The notes under the pieces are model-generated. The model was given only the letters and a program-made list of their open reading frames with translations. It was not told the origin of the DNA and made no database searches. Made by a program: the position numbers and the translations under genes. From NCBI GenBank assembly GCA_022827905.1, contig JAJEIQ010000080.1:79325-143324 (forward strand): DNA of 64,000 nucleotides, given 5' to 3'. Each line of letters begins with the position of its first letter. The first letter of the stretch is position 1. Shown one piece after another: positions 9,388-18,705 of the stretch. The stretch comes from Pseudomonadales bacterium. GTDB lineage: Bacteria; Pseudomonadota; Gammaproteobacteria; Pseudomonadales; Azotimanducaceae.

Positions 9388-11145
9388 CTACTTTTGCGCT
9401 TGTGAATCAATAGCCCGCCGCTGGTTGGAAAAGCGCCGTTTGCGGCGATAGGGGAACACGTCCATGGCATGGCCGTCCGCGACCGCCTGCTGCAGGCCGC
9501 GCCAATACTCCGGGGTGAACAGGTCGCCGTGCAGGTCCGCGAAGAGCCGCTTGATCTCCGGCTTGCCGAACAGGAAGCGGCGAAACTCCTCCGGGAAGAC
9601 GTCGTTCGGCCCCACGGAGTACCAGGGCTCGGCTGCCATTTCCTCCTCCGGGGTGCGCGGCTCTGGCACCGCACGGAAGTTGACGTCGGTCAGGAAGCTG
9701 ATTTCATCGTAGTCGTAGAACACCACGCGCCGGTGGCGGGTGACGCCGAAGTTCTTCAGCAGCATGTCGCCGGGAAAGATGTTGGCGGCCGCCAACTGCT
9801 TGATGGCGTTGCCGTACTCATCGAGCGCTTCGGTCAAGATGGCGCGGTCGGCGTTCTCGATGTACAGGTTCAGCGGCGTCATGGCCCGTTCGGTGTAGAG
9901 GTGGCGGATGCGCAGTTGGCCGTCCTCGATGCGCAGCGCCGAAGGGGCGGCAGCGCGCAGCTCGTTAATCAGCTCCGGGTCGAAGCGGTCCAAGGGCAGG
10001 CGCAAGTTCTTGAACTCCTGGGTGTCGGCCATGCGCCCAGCGCGGTCATGGCGTTTGACGATGTGGTACTTCTCCCGCACTTCGGCGGCCGTCACCGCCT
10101 TTTGCGGCGGAAACTCGTCGCGAATCACCTTGAACACCGTCTGGTAGGAAGGGAGGGTGAATACCGTCATCACCATGCCCTTGATGCCCGGGGCGGGTAT
10201 GAACAGGTCCTTGGATTGACGCAGGTGATCCAGAAAACCGCGGTGGAACTCGGTTTTGCCGTGCTTGTGCTGGCCGATGGCGGCATAAAGTTCGGAGCGC
10301 TTCTTGTTGGGCAGCAGTTCGTTGAGGAAGCGGACCAGGCCAAAGGGGTAGGGGGAGCGCACCATGAAGTAGGCCCGGGTGAAACTGAACACGATGGACA
10401 GTTCGTCCTTGTCGCAAATCAGGGTGTCCACGTAGGCCTCGCCCCTTGCGCTCATGGCCAATGGCAGGGTCAGCGGCCAGAATCGCCTGGGTCGCGGGTC
10501 TGAAGACGGGTCGTCGAGGCATAGCCGGCCAACGATGTAGGCGCCCTTGTTGCGGTAGAACAGGGCATTGATGACTTCGACCTGGAAATCCTTGCCGGTG
10601 GCGACCTCGGGCCGTGCCTCGATCAGCGAGCGGACGATGTTGCGTGTGTCGCGGCGTTGGTCCTGCCACGGCAATTCCGGCGCCCGCTCATCGAGTATCC
10701 GCTGCACCATGGCGGCCAGCCCGGCGGTTGGGCGATAGCCGCTCGTTAGGCTCTCCCCGGCCGGAGTGGGCGGGCCGGCGCTGAAGGACGTGGCGAGGAA
10801 CATCCGTTCGCCGTCGAGCGCCGGATCGCGGGTGATGCGCCGATGCACGGAGTTGTAGAAGGTCTCCGCGAGGTCTCCGTCGGGCGCCTCGGCAATGGCC
10901 TTGGCGTAGGTGCTCTTGACTTCCGCCCACTGCGCTTTTCCAAGGCTTCCGCAGCGGGAGCCGATTTGCGCGGTCGCCCGGTCGATGTGCGTCTTGTAAA
11001 GATTCAGCCGGGCTTGGCTGGCGGCTTGCACACCCGGCCAGTCGGCGTGGCGGAAACGTTCTTCCGCGTCAATCGTGATGCGCTCGAAGTGCTGCCGGTA
11101 AGCCCGAAACTCGGCGAGGATGGTGCTCGCGGCTTCCTGCTCCAT
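9388..11145 (-). CDS. aceK: Isocitrate dehydrogenase kinase/phosphatase
   Basis: AceK phosphorylates isocitrate dehydrogenase to push carbon into the glyoxylate bypass during growth on acetate or fatty acids, and also reverses the reaction. The 585-residue length equals the family's (E. coli 578). Recognisable blocks include the N-terminal regulatory half (LNLYKTHIDRATAQIG), GYRPTAGLAAMVQRILDER, and the kinase-like half with GIKGMVMTVFTLPSYQTVFKVIRDEF, NIFPGDMLLKNFGVTRH (catalytic loop) and VFYDYDEISFL (metal-binding Asp). Isocitrate lyase and malate synthase are not next to it. Its presence fits the lipid-storage and beta-oxidation genes in this window. Confidence 0.96.
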   Translation of the reverse strand: MEQEAASTILAEFRAYRQHFERITIDAEERFRHADWPGVQAASQARLNLYKTHIDRATAQIGSRCGSLGKAQWAEVKSTYAKAIAEAPDGDLAETFYNSVHRRITRDPALDGERMFLATSFSAGPPTPAGESLTSGYRPTAGLAAMVQRILDERAPELPWQDQRRDTRNIVRSLIEARPEVATGKDFQVEVINALFYRNKGAYIVGRLCLDDPSSDPRPRRFWPLTLPLAMSARGEAYVDTLICDKDELSIVFSFTRAYFMVRSPYPFGLVRFLNELLPNKKRSELYAAIGQHKHGKTEFHRGFLDHLRQSKDLFIPAPGIKGMVMTVFTLPSYQTVFKVIRDEFPPQKAVTAAEVREKYHIVKRHDRAGRMADTQEFKNLRLPLDRFDPELINELRAAAPSALRIEDGQLRIRHLYTERAMTPLNLYIENADRAILTEALDEYGNAIKQLAAANIFPGDMLLKNFGVTRHRRVVFYDYDEISFLTDVNFRAVPEPRTPEEEMAAEPWYSVGPNDVFPEEFRRFLFGKPEIKRLFADLHGDLFTPEYWRGLQQAVADGHAMDVFPYRRKRRFSNQRRAIDSQAQK

Positions 11146-11190
11146 CCTTGGCTGCTTTGAATTGTGTGCTGCGGCCGGTTAGGGGAGCCG

Positions 11191-12156
11191 CTAGCGGCGG
11201 CGCTCCTTGTGCAGCGCCGCCATCAGGGCGAACAGTTCGGTGATGTTGTTGGGCTCAGGGTCGTTGGCGAACTCCTTGTACAGCGTTGCCACGTTCACCA
11301 CGATGCGTTCCGCGTCACCCCAGGAGTCGTAGTCGGTCAGGGCGATGTCCCGTGCCGCCTCCATCACGTCGAGTCCGGCATCGAAGCGCTTGCGAGCCTC
11401 GACGGCCACGTACTTGAGGTAGCCGCGCATCGCCGCTACGCCCTGCTTGTCGGTCACTGGACCGTGGCCGGGCACCACGCACTCCAGATCCAGCGCCAGC
11501 ATGTGGTCGCAGGCGGCGATCCAGTTGCTGACTGGCCCCACCCAGAGGATTGGGTGTCCTTCGATAAACAGGATGTCGCCAGTGAAAATGAGCTTGTCGT
11601 CGGGGACGTAGGCGAGGATGTCGCCCGCCGTGTGGGCGGGGCCTACCTGTTTTAGGCAGACTGTCTTGTCGCCGACGGTCAGCGTCATCTCATCCTCAAA
11701 AGTACGCGTCGGCAAGGTGCGGTTGATGCCACGAAAGTCGAAATCGCTGAAGCAGTAAAGGAAGAACTCGCCCACTTCGCCCATGGAAGGCGCCTGCTCC
11801 ATCAGGTTCTGCAGCAGGTCGGGGTTTTCCCGGGCAAGCTCGTCGAAACAGGCTTGGGAGGCGATGATCTCCGCCTCTGCGACCAGTTCATTGCCGTTGC
11901 AGTGGTCGGCGTTGGCGTGGGTGTTGATGAGGAAGTCGAACTGCGTGGTGGCCTTGGGTTCGCTGGCGCGCATGGCCTTGAGCATTTCCGCAGTGAGGGG
12001 CTTGTCAAACAACGTATCGACGATCAGCGATTGATCCCCGTCCACGATCAATCCGGCGTTGCTCCACCCCCAGCCGCCATCCGGCTGTAGCCAAGCGTAG
12101 CCGCCGTTGCCGAGATCGAGCAATCCATGCTCGTAGGGCCGTGTTGCTAAGGTCAT
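11191..12156 (-). CDS. MBL-fold metallohydrolase
   Basis: A 321-residue metallo-beta-lactamase-fold protein. Metal ligands visible: the first motif THANADHCNG (about 79-88), the second His in GPAHTAGDIL near 176, Asp in FTGDILFIEGHP near 193 and His in VVPGHGPVTDK near 236. The usual HxHxDH is HxNxDH here, with Asn at the second position; this variant recurs in one MBL subgroup. The C-terminal 80 residues are helical. Substrate unknown. It stands alone between aceK and the divergent acyltransferase gene. Confidence 0.82.
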   Translation of the reverse strand: MTLATRPYEHGLLDLGNGGYAWLQPDGGWGWSNAGLIVDGDQSLIVDTLFDKPLTAEMLKAMRASEPKATTQFDFLINTHANADHCNGNELVAEAEIIASQACFDELARENPDLLQNLMEQAPSMGEVGEFFLYCFSDFDFRGINRTLPTRTFEDEMTLTVGDKTVCLKQVGPAHTAGDILAYVPDDKLIFTGDILFIEGHPILWVGPVSNWIAACDHMLALDLECVVPGHGPVTDKQGVAAMRGYLKYVAVEARKRFDAGLDVMEAARDIALTDYDSWGDAERIVVNVATLYKEFANDPEPNNITELFALMAALHKERRR

Positions 12157-12225
12157 TGGATCGCTCCTTCACCGAACCGCGGTGGCGATGTTAAGGCATT
12201 TGCCGGCCAATTTGCTTTCTGTAAC

Positions 12226-13362
12226 ATGCCGGGCATGGAGGATTTTGAGGGCATTCGTCCTTATGAGGACGAGGAAGTGCCGGGGGTTTTGGCGCGGTTG
12301 GCCAAGGATGCGGACCTTCAGGCGGTGGTCGCGCGGTATCTGTTTCCCCGCGCGACCAGGCTGCTGCCGGCACTTGGCCGTTTGCTTGGCGCTCGCCTGC
12401 TGCGCCGTGAGGCGGGTCGCCTGCGCACGGTGCGCGACGTGCAGCTGTTCCTGTCCGGGCACATGGGGGCGCTGATTGAGAACACCATTCTCAACTTCAG
12501 CGTCAGCGGGGTTGAGCGCTTGGTGGCGGGAACGCCCTATCTGTTCATTTCCACCCACCGCGACATCATCATGGACACCGGCCTGGTCAACTTCGCCATC
12601 CATCGCGCCGGGCATGCCACCTCCCGGATCGCCATCGGCGACAACTTGCTCGGCAAGGCCTATGCGGCTGATCTCATGCGGCTGAACAAGAGCTTCGTGA
12701 TCGAACGCAGCGTCACGGGTGCCAAGGCGGTGTACCGAGCCCTCAACCGCACCTCAGCCTTCATCCGGGCCTCCTTGGAAGCTGCGGAATCGGTTTGGAT
12801 CGCGCAGCGGGAGGGCCGCGCCAAGGACGGTCTCGACCGCACCGACCCAGCGCTCATCAAAATGCTGACCCTCGCTTGGCGCCAGGAGGTGGAGGAACAT
12901 GGCGGCCTATGCGCCTGCGTCAAAGTCGTGCCGGTGGCGATCACCTATGAACTCGATCCCTGCGCTTTGCGCAAGGCACGCGAGCTCTGCATCACCGACC
13001 TGCACGGCAAGTACGACAAGCCGGATGGCGAGGACCTCTCCAGCATTGTTGAAGGCATGCTCGGCTTCAAAGGCCGGGTGCATCTGCATTTCGGCCCGCC
13101 TCTTGAGGGCGGCTTTGATTCACCCGAAGCCCTTGCCGATGCCATCGACCGGGAAATCGTCGAAGGCCTCAAGGTCTTCCCCACCCACGTCGAGGCAGCC
13201 CGCCGACTGGGCGATGAGGCCTTGCCGGACACCGTCTCGCCCCACGCCAAGGTCCAAGCGGCCTTTCAGGAGCAGATTTCAGCCTGTCCGACCGCCCAGC
13301 AGCCCTATTTCTTTCAGCAATACGCCAACCTGATCCGCAACAGGCGACGGTTCGGTGTGTGA
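12226..13362 (+). CDS. PlsC/PlsB-like glycerolipid acyltransferase
   Basis: A 378-residue acyltransferase-fold protein. The catalytic block reads ISTHRDIIMDTGLVN near 108-122, with five residues between His and the last Asp instead of the canonical four. KSFVIERSVTGAKAVY follows (the acyl-acceptor region with its basic residues), then VWIAQREGRAKDGLD near 189-203, the counterpart of the FPEGTRS motif. The C-terminal part aligns with PlsB-type proteins. It probably acylates a glycerol phosphate or lysophospholipid at the membrane. Two ATGs (12226, 12235) are possible starts. Confidence 0.78.
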   Translation: MPGMEDFEGIRPYEDEEVPGVLARLAKDADLQAVVARYLFPRATRLLPALGRLLGARLLRREAGRLRTVRDVQLFLSGHMGALIENTILNFSVSGVERLVAGTPYLFISTHRDIIMDTGLVNFAIHRAGHATSRIAIGDNLLGKAYAADLMRLNKSFVIERSVTGAKAVYRALNRTSAFIRASLEAAESVWIAQREGRAKDGLDRTDPALIKMLTLAWRQEVEEHGGLCACVKVVPVAITYELDPCALRKARELCITDLHGKYDKPDGEDLSSIVEGMLGFKGRVHLHFGPPLEGGFDSPEALADAIDREIVEGLKVFPTHVEAARRLGDEALPDTVSPHAKVQAAFQEQISACPTAQQPYFFQQYANLIRNRRRFGV

Positions 13363-13423
13363 GTGGTTGACCGGAGTTACTAATCAACTACTAATTCATG
13401 TCATATTGGGAGTTGAGTGCGCC

Positions 13424-14488
13424 TCACTCGGGCGATTGCGCCCAACCGCCCCTGACATCCAGCGCCACCGACTTGACCAAGGCATGGAGCGCCATGCCGG
13501 GAATGAGCCCCAGGTTCTCTTCGGACAAGCGCGTGATTCGCGCCCGCAACGGCTGCCCGGCACAGTCGAGTTCCGCGAACACCGCGCCGTCCGGAGTCGG
13601 GGCTAGGCCGGTGAGGGTGACGCTCAAGCAGTTCAGGATGCTGGTGCCCATCGGGCGTTCCAAGGCTAGGGCGACGTCACGGGCGGGAATCTGGACGCGC
13701 AATGGTGAGGGCGCTCGGCTCAAGTTGCCGCGCACCCGCAGTGTCTGGGCGCCGATGCGCAGGGTGCTGAGGTCGTGGGCCTCGTCGTAGGCCTCGAATT
13801 CCACGGCGAGGATGGCACCGGTGTCGATCATCGGCGACAGGGGGTGGTCGAGTTCAGCCGCAACCCTGCCGGGCGGACCCGCACCAATCACTCGTCCAGC
13901 TTCCAGGATCACCAGATGGTCGGCGATCTGCACCACCTCGCTGAGCGCGTGGGTGACATAGATCACCGGCTTGCCCAAGGTGCGGCACAGTTCGCCGAGC
14001 ATGGGCGCCAACTGCGCCCTCGCCATCGCATCAAGTGCCGAAAGGGGCTCATCGAACAGCCAGAGTGCGGCGGGCTTGAGATAGGCACGGGCCAGCGCCA
14101 CCCGCTGCTGTTGACCTCCGGAGAGCGCTGCGGGTTTGCGCCCGAGCAGGCCTTGCAGCCCAAATCGATTCGTCGCCTCCTTGAAACGGCTGCCGCTGGG
14201 CACGGCGCGCAGGTTGGCCTCCACGGTCAGGTGCGGAAAGAGGGCCGGTTGCTGCAGTGTCATGCTGATGGGTCGGCGGTGGGCGGGCAGGGCGCTCCAG
14301 TCTTGGCTGTTCAGCGCCACTTGGAAGTCCGGCGTGCGGCTTAGGCCCGCAATCAGCCTCAGCAAGGTTGACTTGCCGGAGCCGGAGGCGCCGATAATGC
14401 TGGTGACGCCGCTGCCGGGCAGTTCCAGATCGACCTTCAGTTCGAAGCCACCGGGCTGTGCGAAGCGGCCTTGTAGCGTCAAGCTCAT
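13424..14488 (-). CDS. modC: Molybdate ABC transporter ATP-binding protein
   Basis: The ATPase of the molybdate importer. The 354 residues carry Walker A GASGSGKST near 32-40, the Q-loop (TLQQPALFPHLTV), signature LSGGQQQR near 121-128, Walker B ALWLFDEPLSALD and the switch His in VTHALSEV. The last 120 residues form the mop/TOBE-like molybdate-binding domain (LRVQIPARDVALALERPMGTSILN) that lets cytoplasmic molybdate slow transport. Start ATG overlaps the modB stop by 4 bases (ATGA), so the order is modA-modB-modC. No modE regulator is visible. Confidence 0.94.
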   Translation of the reverse strand: MSLTLQGRFAQPGGFELKVDLELPGSGVTSIIGASGSGKSTLLRLIAGLSRTPDFQVALNSQDWSALPAHRRPISMTLQQPALFPHLTVEANLRAVPSGSRFKEATNRFGLQGLLGRKPAALSGGQQQRVALARAYLKPAALWLFDEPLSALDAMARAQLAPMLGELCRTLGKPVIYVTHALSEVVQIADHLVILEAGRVIGAGPPGRVAAELDHPLSPMIDTGAILAVEFEAYDEAHDLSTLRIGAQTLRVRGNLSRAPSPLRVQIPARDVALALERPMGTSILNCLSVTLTGLAPTPDGAVFAELDCAGQPLRARITRLSEENLGLIPGMALHALVKSVALDVRGGWAQSPE

Positions 14489-15147
14489 CGGCGCCGCAAC
14501 GTCCCGTACGTCAGGGTCAGCGCCGTTAAGGAGGCGGCGAGCAGGATGGCGGCGGTAAGGTGCGCGCTGGCGTAGTCCAGCGACTCCACTTGGTCGAACA
14601 GCAGGATGGACAGCACCCGGGTCTCGCCGGGAATGTTGCCGCCGATCATCAGCACGATGCCGAACTCGCCAACGGTGTGGGCGAACCCGAGCACCCCGGC
14701 CGCCACCAGCGCCCGCCAATGCAGCGGCAGCATGAAGCGCAGGAAGCGGGCGGTCGGCGCAACACCCATGACCGAGGCGGCGTCGAGCAATTCCGCAGGC
14801 GTGTTGCGAAAACTGGCCGTCAGCGGTTGGGCGACAAAGGGCAGCGAATAGATGATCGACGCCAGCACCAAGCCGCTGAAGGTGAAGGCGAGGGGCTGGC
14901 CGGTGAGTGAGCGCCAACTACCGCCGAGCCAGGCGTCCTCGGCCATGGCGAGCAGCAGGTAGAAGCCGAGCACGGTGGGCGGCAGCACCAACGGCAGCGC
15001 CACCAACGCCTCGACCAAGGAAGCACCCCGCCGCTTGGTGTGGGCCAGCCACCAAGCCAAGGGCGGCGCCAGGATGAGCAACGCGACGGTGGTCGTCGCC
15101 GCCAAGGCGGCGGTGAGCGTGAGGCTCACCAGCACATCTTCAGCCAT
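14485..15147 (-). CDS. modB: Molybdate ABC transporter permease
   Basis: A 220-residue inner-membrane permease with five to six membrane spans and the ABC-permease coupling loop AASVMGVAPTARFLRFMLPLHWRALVAAGVLGFAHTVGEFG, which contains the EAA-like pattern and the ModB-typical AHTVGEFGIVLMIGGNIPGETRV. The start MAEDVLVSL is chosen because it overlaps the modA stop by 8 bases, a usual coupling, and gives the family's length; the open frame upstream is a modA shadow. Confidence 0.94.
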   Translation of the reverse strand: MAEDVLVSLTLTAALAATTTVALLILAPPLAWWLAHTKRRGASLVEALVALPLVLPPTVLGFYLLLAMAEDAWLGGSWRSLTGQPLAFTFSGLVLASIIYSLPFVAQPLTASFRNTPAELLDAASVMGVAPTARFLRFMLPLHWRALVAAGVLGFAHTVGEFGIVLMIGGNIPGETRVLSILLFDQVESLDYASAHLTAAILLAASLTALTLTYGTLRRR

Positions 15148-15880
15148 CGGCAGCGTAGCCCAACTGCGCCAAGCGGGATTGGAGTGCAGGTGCCGTGATG
15201 AAGTCCAGCAACCTCTCCGCCTCAATGGCCATGGGGCTGCGTCGCACGACTACCGCACCCTGCTCAATGGGGCGGTGGGCGTTTTCCGGGCAGACCCAAA
15301 AGCGTTCCGATGGCGCATTGGTCGCCATGAGCTGACTGAGGGCGACAAATCCGGCAGGCAAGGACCCCGCGGTGAGGAAGTGCCCCACTTGAGCCACGTT
15401 GTTGCCAAACACGAGCCGGCCTTGAACGCCTTCCCAGATACCCAAGGCTTGCATGCACTCCACCGCTGCTTGACCGTAGGGGGCCAGTTTTGGATTCGGC
15501 AGGCCGATTCGGCCTTCCTCCAGAACCATCGGACCGGCTTTGCCCTGTGGCGTCCACAGCGCCACCTTGCCCCGGGCGTAGATTCTGACCGGTCCAGCCG
15601 CCAGGCCATCGCGCACCAAGGCGGTGGGCCTCGCCATGTCGGCGGAAAGGAAGGCGTCAAAGGGGGCGCCTTGGCGAATCTGGGTGGCAAGCAGTCCCGA
15701 TGAACCGAATGCCGAGGCAAGCTCCAAGCGTTGAGTCCGCTCAAACTCCGCTGCGACCATGATGAATGCCGCGCGAAAGTTGGCGGCCACTGCGACCTTC
15801 AGCGGACCCTGATCACTCCCCAGAGCCTGACCGCAGCACACCGCCAGCAGCGCCCAAGCGACAGGAGTGGGGATGGCCAT
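15140..15880 (-). CDS. modA: Molybdate ABC transporter periplasmic binding protein
   Basis: The extracytoplasmic molybdate receptor. The 246 residues start with a short signal peptide (hydrophobic stretch about 7-19, likely cleavage near GQALGS). Mature features of ModA are VAVAANFRAAF near 29-39, FGSSGLLATQI, GAPFDAFLSADM near 72-83 and YARGKVALWT. The C-terminal part has LSQLMA and GAVV, which close the binding cleft. First gene of modABC; the 9-base gap to comF upstream on the same strand suggests read-through from comF. Confidence 0.94.
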   Translation of the reverse strand: MAIPTPVAWALLAVCCGQALGSDQGPLKVAVAANFRAAFIMVAAEFERTQRLELASAFGSSGLLATQIRQGAPFDAFLSADMARPTALVRDGLAAGPVRIYARGKVALWTPQGKAGPMVLEEGRIGLPNPKLAPYGQAAVECMQALGIWEGVQGRLVFGNNVAQVGHFLTAGSLPAGFVALSQLMATNAPSERFWVCPENAHRPIEQGAVVVRRSPMAIEAERLLDFITAPALQSRLAQLGYAADG

Positions 15881-15889
15881 CGGCGTAGT

Positions 15890-16603
15890 CTAGCGGAATT
15901 GCGCAGGAGCCGATGATGAAGCTTGGCCTCCCACACGAGCCGCTGCCCAAACAACAACTTCATCGGCTCCTGCTTCCAGCAGCACCCGGGCTAGTTCGGC
16001 AGTGGTTGCGCCGGTCGTCATCACGTCGTCGACGATGGCGACCGTGCCTGCGAATGGCTGGTTGGCCTTGAACACGCCGCGCACGCTGCGGGCGCGGGCA
16101 GCGCGGGATTGGCCGCGCTGCGTGGCGGTGCGGCCGACACGGCGGACCGCCTTGCGTCTAAGGGGGATGCCGAAGCGGCGGGCCAAGGGCGCGGCCAGCA
16201 GGATGGCTTGGTTGTGCCCACGGTGGAAGATTCGTCCCGTTGTCAGCGGCACCGGCACTAGGAGGTCGGGCAAGGGATCGTCGGCCGTGGCCACGGCATC
16301 GCCCAGCAGGCGGCTTAGGAGCTTGGCTTGGCTGTAGCCCTTGCCGAACTTGATGGCGTGAATGAGCCTAGGCACGGGGTCCTCGAACAACAGGGGGGCG
16401 ATGGCGCGCTCAAACGGCGGTGGCTTAAGGGCGCAGTGGCGGCACAGTGCAAGGTCGGCGGGCAGGGGTGCGGCGCAGTTCGGGCACGGGAGCCTGTTCC
16501 AGGGCAGGCTTCGCCAGCACGGCGGGCAGAGATCGAGGTCGGCGTTGATCGGCATATCGCACAGCCGGCACACCCGCGACAGAAGGAGGTCGATGATTCC
16601 CAT
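15890..16603 (-). CDS. comF: ComF-family phosphoribosyltransferase-like protein
   Basis: A 237-residue ComF/GntX-type protein, linked in other bacteria to DNA uptake and reuse of imported DNA. The N-terminal zinc ribbon has paired cysteines: CRLC near 10-13, CPPC near 24-27, CPNC and CRHC further on. The C-terminal type I PRTase domain has the PRPP-binding loop AIVDDVMTTGAT near 195-206. Start at MGIIDLLLSRVC because it sets the zinc ribbon at the N-terminus as in the family; an in-frame ATG at 16669 lies in the promoter region of the divergent gene. Followed by modABC. Confidence 0.88.
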   Translation of the reverse strand: MGIIDLLLSRVCRLCDMPINADLDLCPPCWRSLPWNRLPCPNCAAPLPADLALCRHCALKPPPFERAIAPLLFEDPVPRLIHAIKFGKGYSQAKLLSRLLGDAVATADDPLPDLLVPVPLTTGRIFHRGHNQAILLAAPLARRFGIPLRRKAVRRVGRTATQRGQSRAARARSVRGVFKANQPFAGTVAIVDDVMTTGATTAELARVLLEAGADEVVVWAAARVGGQASSSAPAQFR

Positions 16604-16732
16604 GGGATTGTTATGCTCTTTCGGCGCGCCCGGCGCCAGAGGCGATTGCCCTTGGTGGCTGTAGGACATCCGCCATGCGCATACCCGGACAGACGGGCTA
16701 GAATGGTTGTTGCGCCAATAAGGTCCATTTCC

Positions 16733-18469
16733 ATGCTGCACTATCAAGCACCCGAGCAGGACTTGGAATTCCTGCTGTTCAACCTCTTCGACATCACTCG
16801 GGAATGGGCCGACGTGCCCGAGTTCGCCGATTTCAGCGAAGACGTGGTACGGGCGGTGCTGCGCGAGGCGGGCAAGCTGGCTGGCGAGGTGATGGCGCCG
16901 ATCAATCAGCTAGGCGACCAGGAGGGGTGCCGTTGGACGGACGGGGCGGTGCAGGCGCCGGCGGCGTTCAGGCCAGCCTTCAAGGCGTTAACAGAGGGCG
17001 GCTGGCTGGGGGTGTCGGGCAACCCGGCCTATGGCGGCATGGGGATGCCGAAGCTCTTGGCCTGCCTGATCGAGGAGATGTTCTGGAGCGCCAACACCGG
17101 CCTTTACCTGTACGGAACCCTGTCCCTGGGCGCCTCCATATGCATCGACACCCACGGCAGCGAAGCCCAAAAGGCGCTCTATCTGCCCAAGCTCTACAGC
17201 GGTGAATGGACCGGCGCCATGGACCTAACCGAAGCCCATGCCGGCACCGACTTGGGGCTGCTGCGCACCCGTGCGGAAGATGCCGGTGACGGTAGCTACC
17301 GCATCTCCGGCACCAAGATATTCATCACCAGCGGCGAGCACGATCTAGCGGAGAACATCATCCACTTGGTGCTCGCCCGCGTCACCGGGGCACCGGCGGG
17401 CACCCGGGGCATTAGCCTGTTCATCGTGCCGAAGTTCATTCCCAACCCGGATGGCTCCCTCGGCCCCCGCAATGCGGTGGCGAGCGGCTCCGTTGAGCAC
17501 AAGATGGGGGTGGTGGCCAGCTCCACCAACGTGATGAACTACGAAAACGCCGTCGGCTACCGGGTGGGCGAGGAGAACGCAGGCCTAGCCTGCATGTTCA
17601 CCATGATGAACTATGAACGCCTGTCGGTCGGCCTGCAAGGGCTTGGCGCGGGCGAACTGGCCTATCAGCAAGCAGTGGCCTACGCCAAGGATCGCTTGCA
17701 GGGCCGGGCAGCCACCGGTCCGCAGAACCCCAGCGCCGAGGCGGACTCCCTGTTGGTGCATCCGGACGTGCGCCGCATGCTGCTCACAATTCGCGCCTAC
17801 ACCGAAGCGGGCCGCGCCTTCGCCATGCTGGTTGGGCGCAGCCTTGATGCCGCCAAGCACAAGGACGATGCGTCAAGCCAAACCGTGGCCGAGCTGCTCA
17901 CGCCCATCGCCAAGGCCTTTCTTAGCGACAAAGGCTTGGAGTGCGCGGTGATGGCGCAGCAGGTTTTCGGCGGCCACGGCTACATCAAGGAGTGGGGCAT
18001 GGAGCAGATCGTGCGCGACGCCCGCATCGCGCCGATCTATGAAGGCACCAACGGGGTTCAGGCGCTCGATCTCGTGGCCCGCAAGGTGCTCCGGGACGGC
18101 GGCGCCACCATGCGCCGGTTCATCGACCAAATGGCTGCCGATCCAGCGCTCCCTGAGCACGCTCCCGCTTTGCGCAGTGCATTGGATCGGCTGGTGGACG
18201 TCACCGATTGGGTGGTGGCCGAAGCGCCCCAGGACGCCGACCTGCCGGGGGCCGTCTCGACCGACTACTTGGAGCTGGCTGGCCTGACCATCTATGCTTG
18301 GTTGTGGGCCCGCATGGCCAAGGCGGCGGGGAATGATGCCTTCGGCCAAGCGAAGCGGCGCACCGCTACCTTCTTCTACGACAAACTGCTGCCCAAGACC
18401 GAAGCCCTCGTCCGCAGCATTCGCTCCGGTGCGCCATCGCTGATGGACATGCCGCAGGAGTGGTTTTGA
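16733..18469 (+). CDS. Acyl-CoA dehydrogenase, DmdC-like
   Basis: A 578-residue FAD enzyme of the long acyl-CoA dehydrogenase group with an extra C-terminal domain, the layout of 3-methylmercaptopropionyl-CoA dehydrogenase (DmdC) and similar fatty acyl-CoA dehydrogenases. Visible are the family's LHYQAPEQDLEFLL start, GWLGVS, the FAD/substrate stretch GAMDLTEAHAGTDLGLLRT near 161-180, ISGTKIFITSGEHDL, and VFGGHGYIKEWGMEQIVRDARI with YEGTNGVQALDL, where the catalytic Glu lies in this class. DmdC versus general beta-oxidation cannot be decided without dmdB/dmdD, which are not here. Confidence 0.88.
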   Translation: MLHYQAPEQDLEFLLFNLFDITREWADVPEFADFSEDVVRAVLREAGKLAGEVMAPINQLGDQEGCRWTDGAVQAPAAFRPAFKALTEGGWLGVSGNPAYGGMGMPKLLACLIEEMFWSANTGLYLYGTLSLGASICIDTHGSEAQKALYLPKLYSGEWTGAMDLTEAHAGTDLGLLRTRAEDAGDGSYRISGTKIFITSGEHDLAENIIHLVLARVTGAPAGTRGISLFIVPKFIPNPDGSLGPRNAVASGSVEHKMGVVASSTNVMNYENAVGYRVGEENAGLACMFTMMNYERLSVGLQGLGAGELAYQQAVAYAKDRLQGRAATGPQNPSAEADSLLVHPDVRRMLLTIRAYTEAGRAFAMLVGRSLDAAKHKDDASSQTVAELLTPIAKAFLSDKGLECAVMAQQVFGGHGYIKEWGMEQIVRDARIAPIYEGTNGVQALDLVARKVLRDGGATMRRFIDQMAADPALPEHAPALRSALDRLVDVTDWVVAEAPQDADLPGAVSTDYLELAGLTIYAWLWARMAKAAGNDAFGQAKRRTATFFYDKLLPKTEALVRSIRSGAPSLMDMPQEWF

Positions 18470-18476
18470 AGAGTTT

Positions 18477-18683
18477 TCATTCCAACCGGCTGATCATTCG
18501 AAACACGGCGATCAGGATGCCGAAGCCGACGTAGAGCCCGAAGGTGGCGATGCCCAGCAGCATGGCCATTTGCGGTGTGACGACCTCCTCTGCGGCCAGC
18601 CAGCCGACCAATGCCCATAGGGCCACGAGGGATGTGCCGATCCCAACGGCGACCAGCCCTCGCCTGCCTTTACGGCGAGCCAT
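18477..18683 (-). CDS. Small two-helix membrane protein
   Basis: A 68-residue protein with a basic N-terminus (MARRKGRRG), two hydrophobic segments (about 11-30 and 39-60) and a charged end. GAGAGG lies about 11 bases before the ATG. It sits between the acyl-CoA dehydrogenase stop (convergent) and the cyclase-family gene, transcribed like the latter. No known family recognised; it could be a chance frame, but the clean membrane pattern argues for a real gene. Confidence 0.5.
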   Translation of the reverse strand: MARRKGRRGLVAVGIGTSLVALWALVGWLAAEEVVTPQMAMLLGIATFGLYVGFGILIAVFRMISRLE

Positions 18684-18705
18684 TAGCGGCCTAACCTCTC
18701 GTTGA

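Noticed and set aside
9469..10503. A 344-codon plus-strand frame opposite aceK
   Set aside because: Shadow of aceK by codon bias; no ribosome site and no domain.
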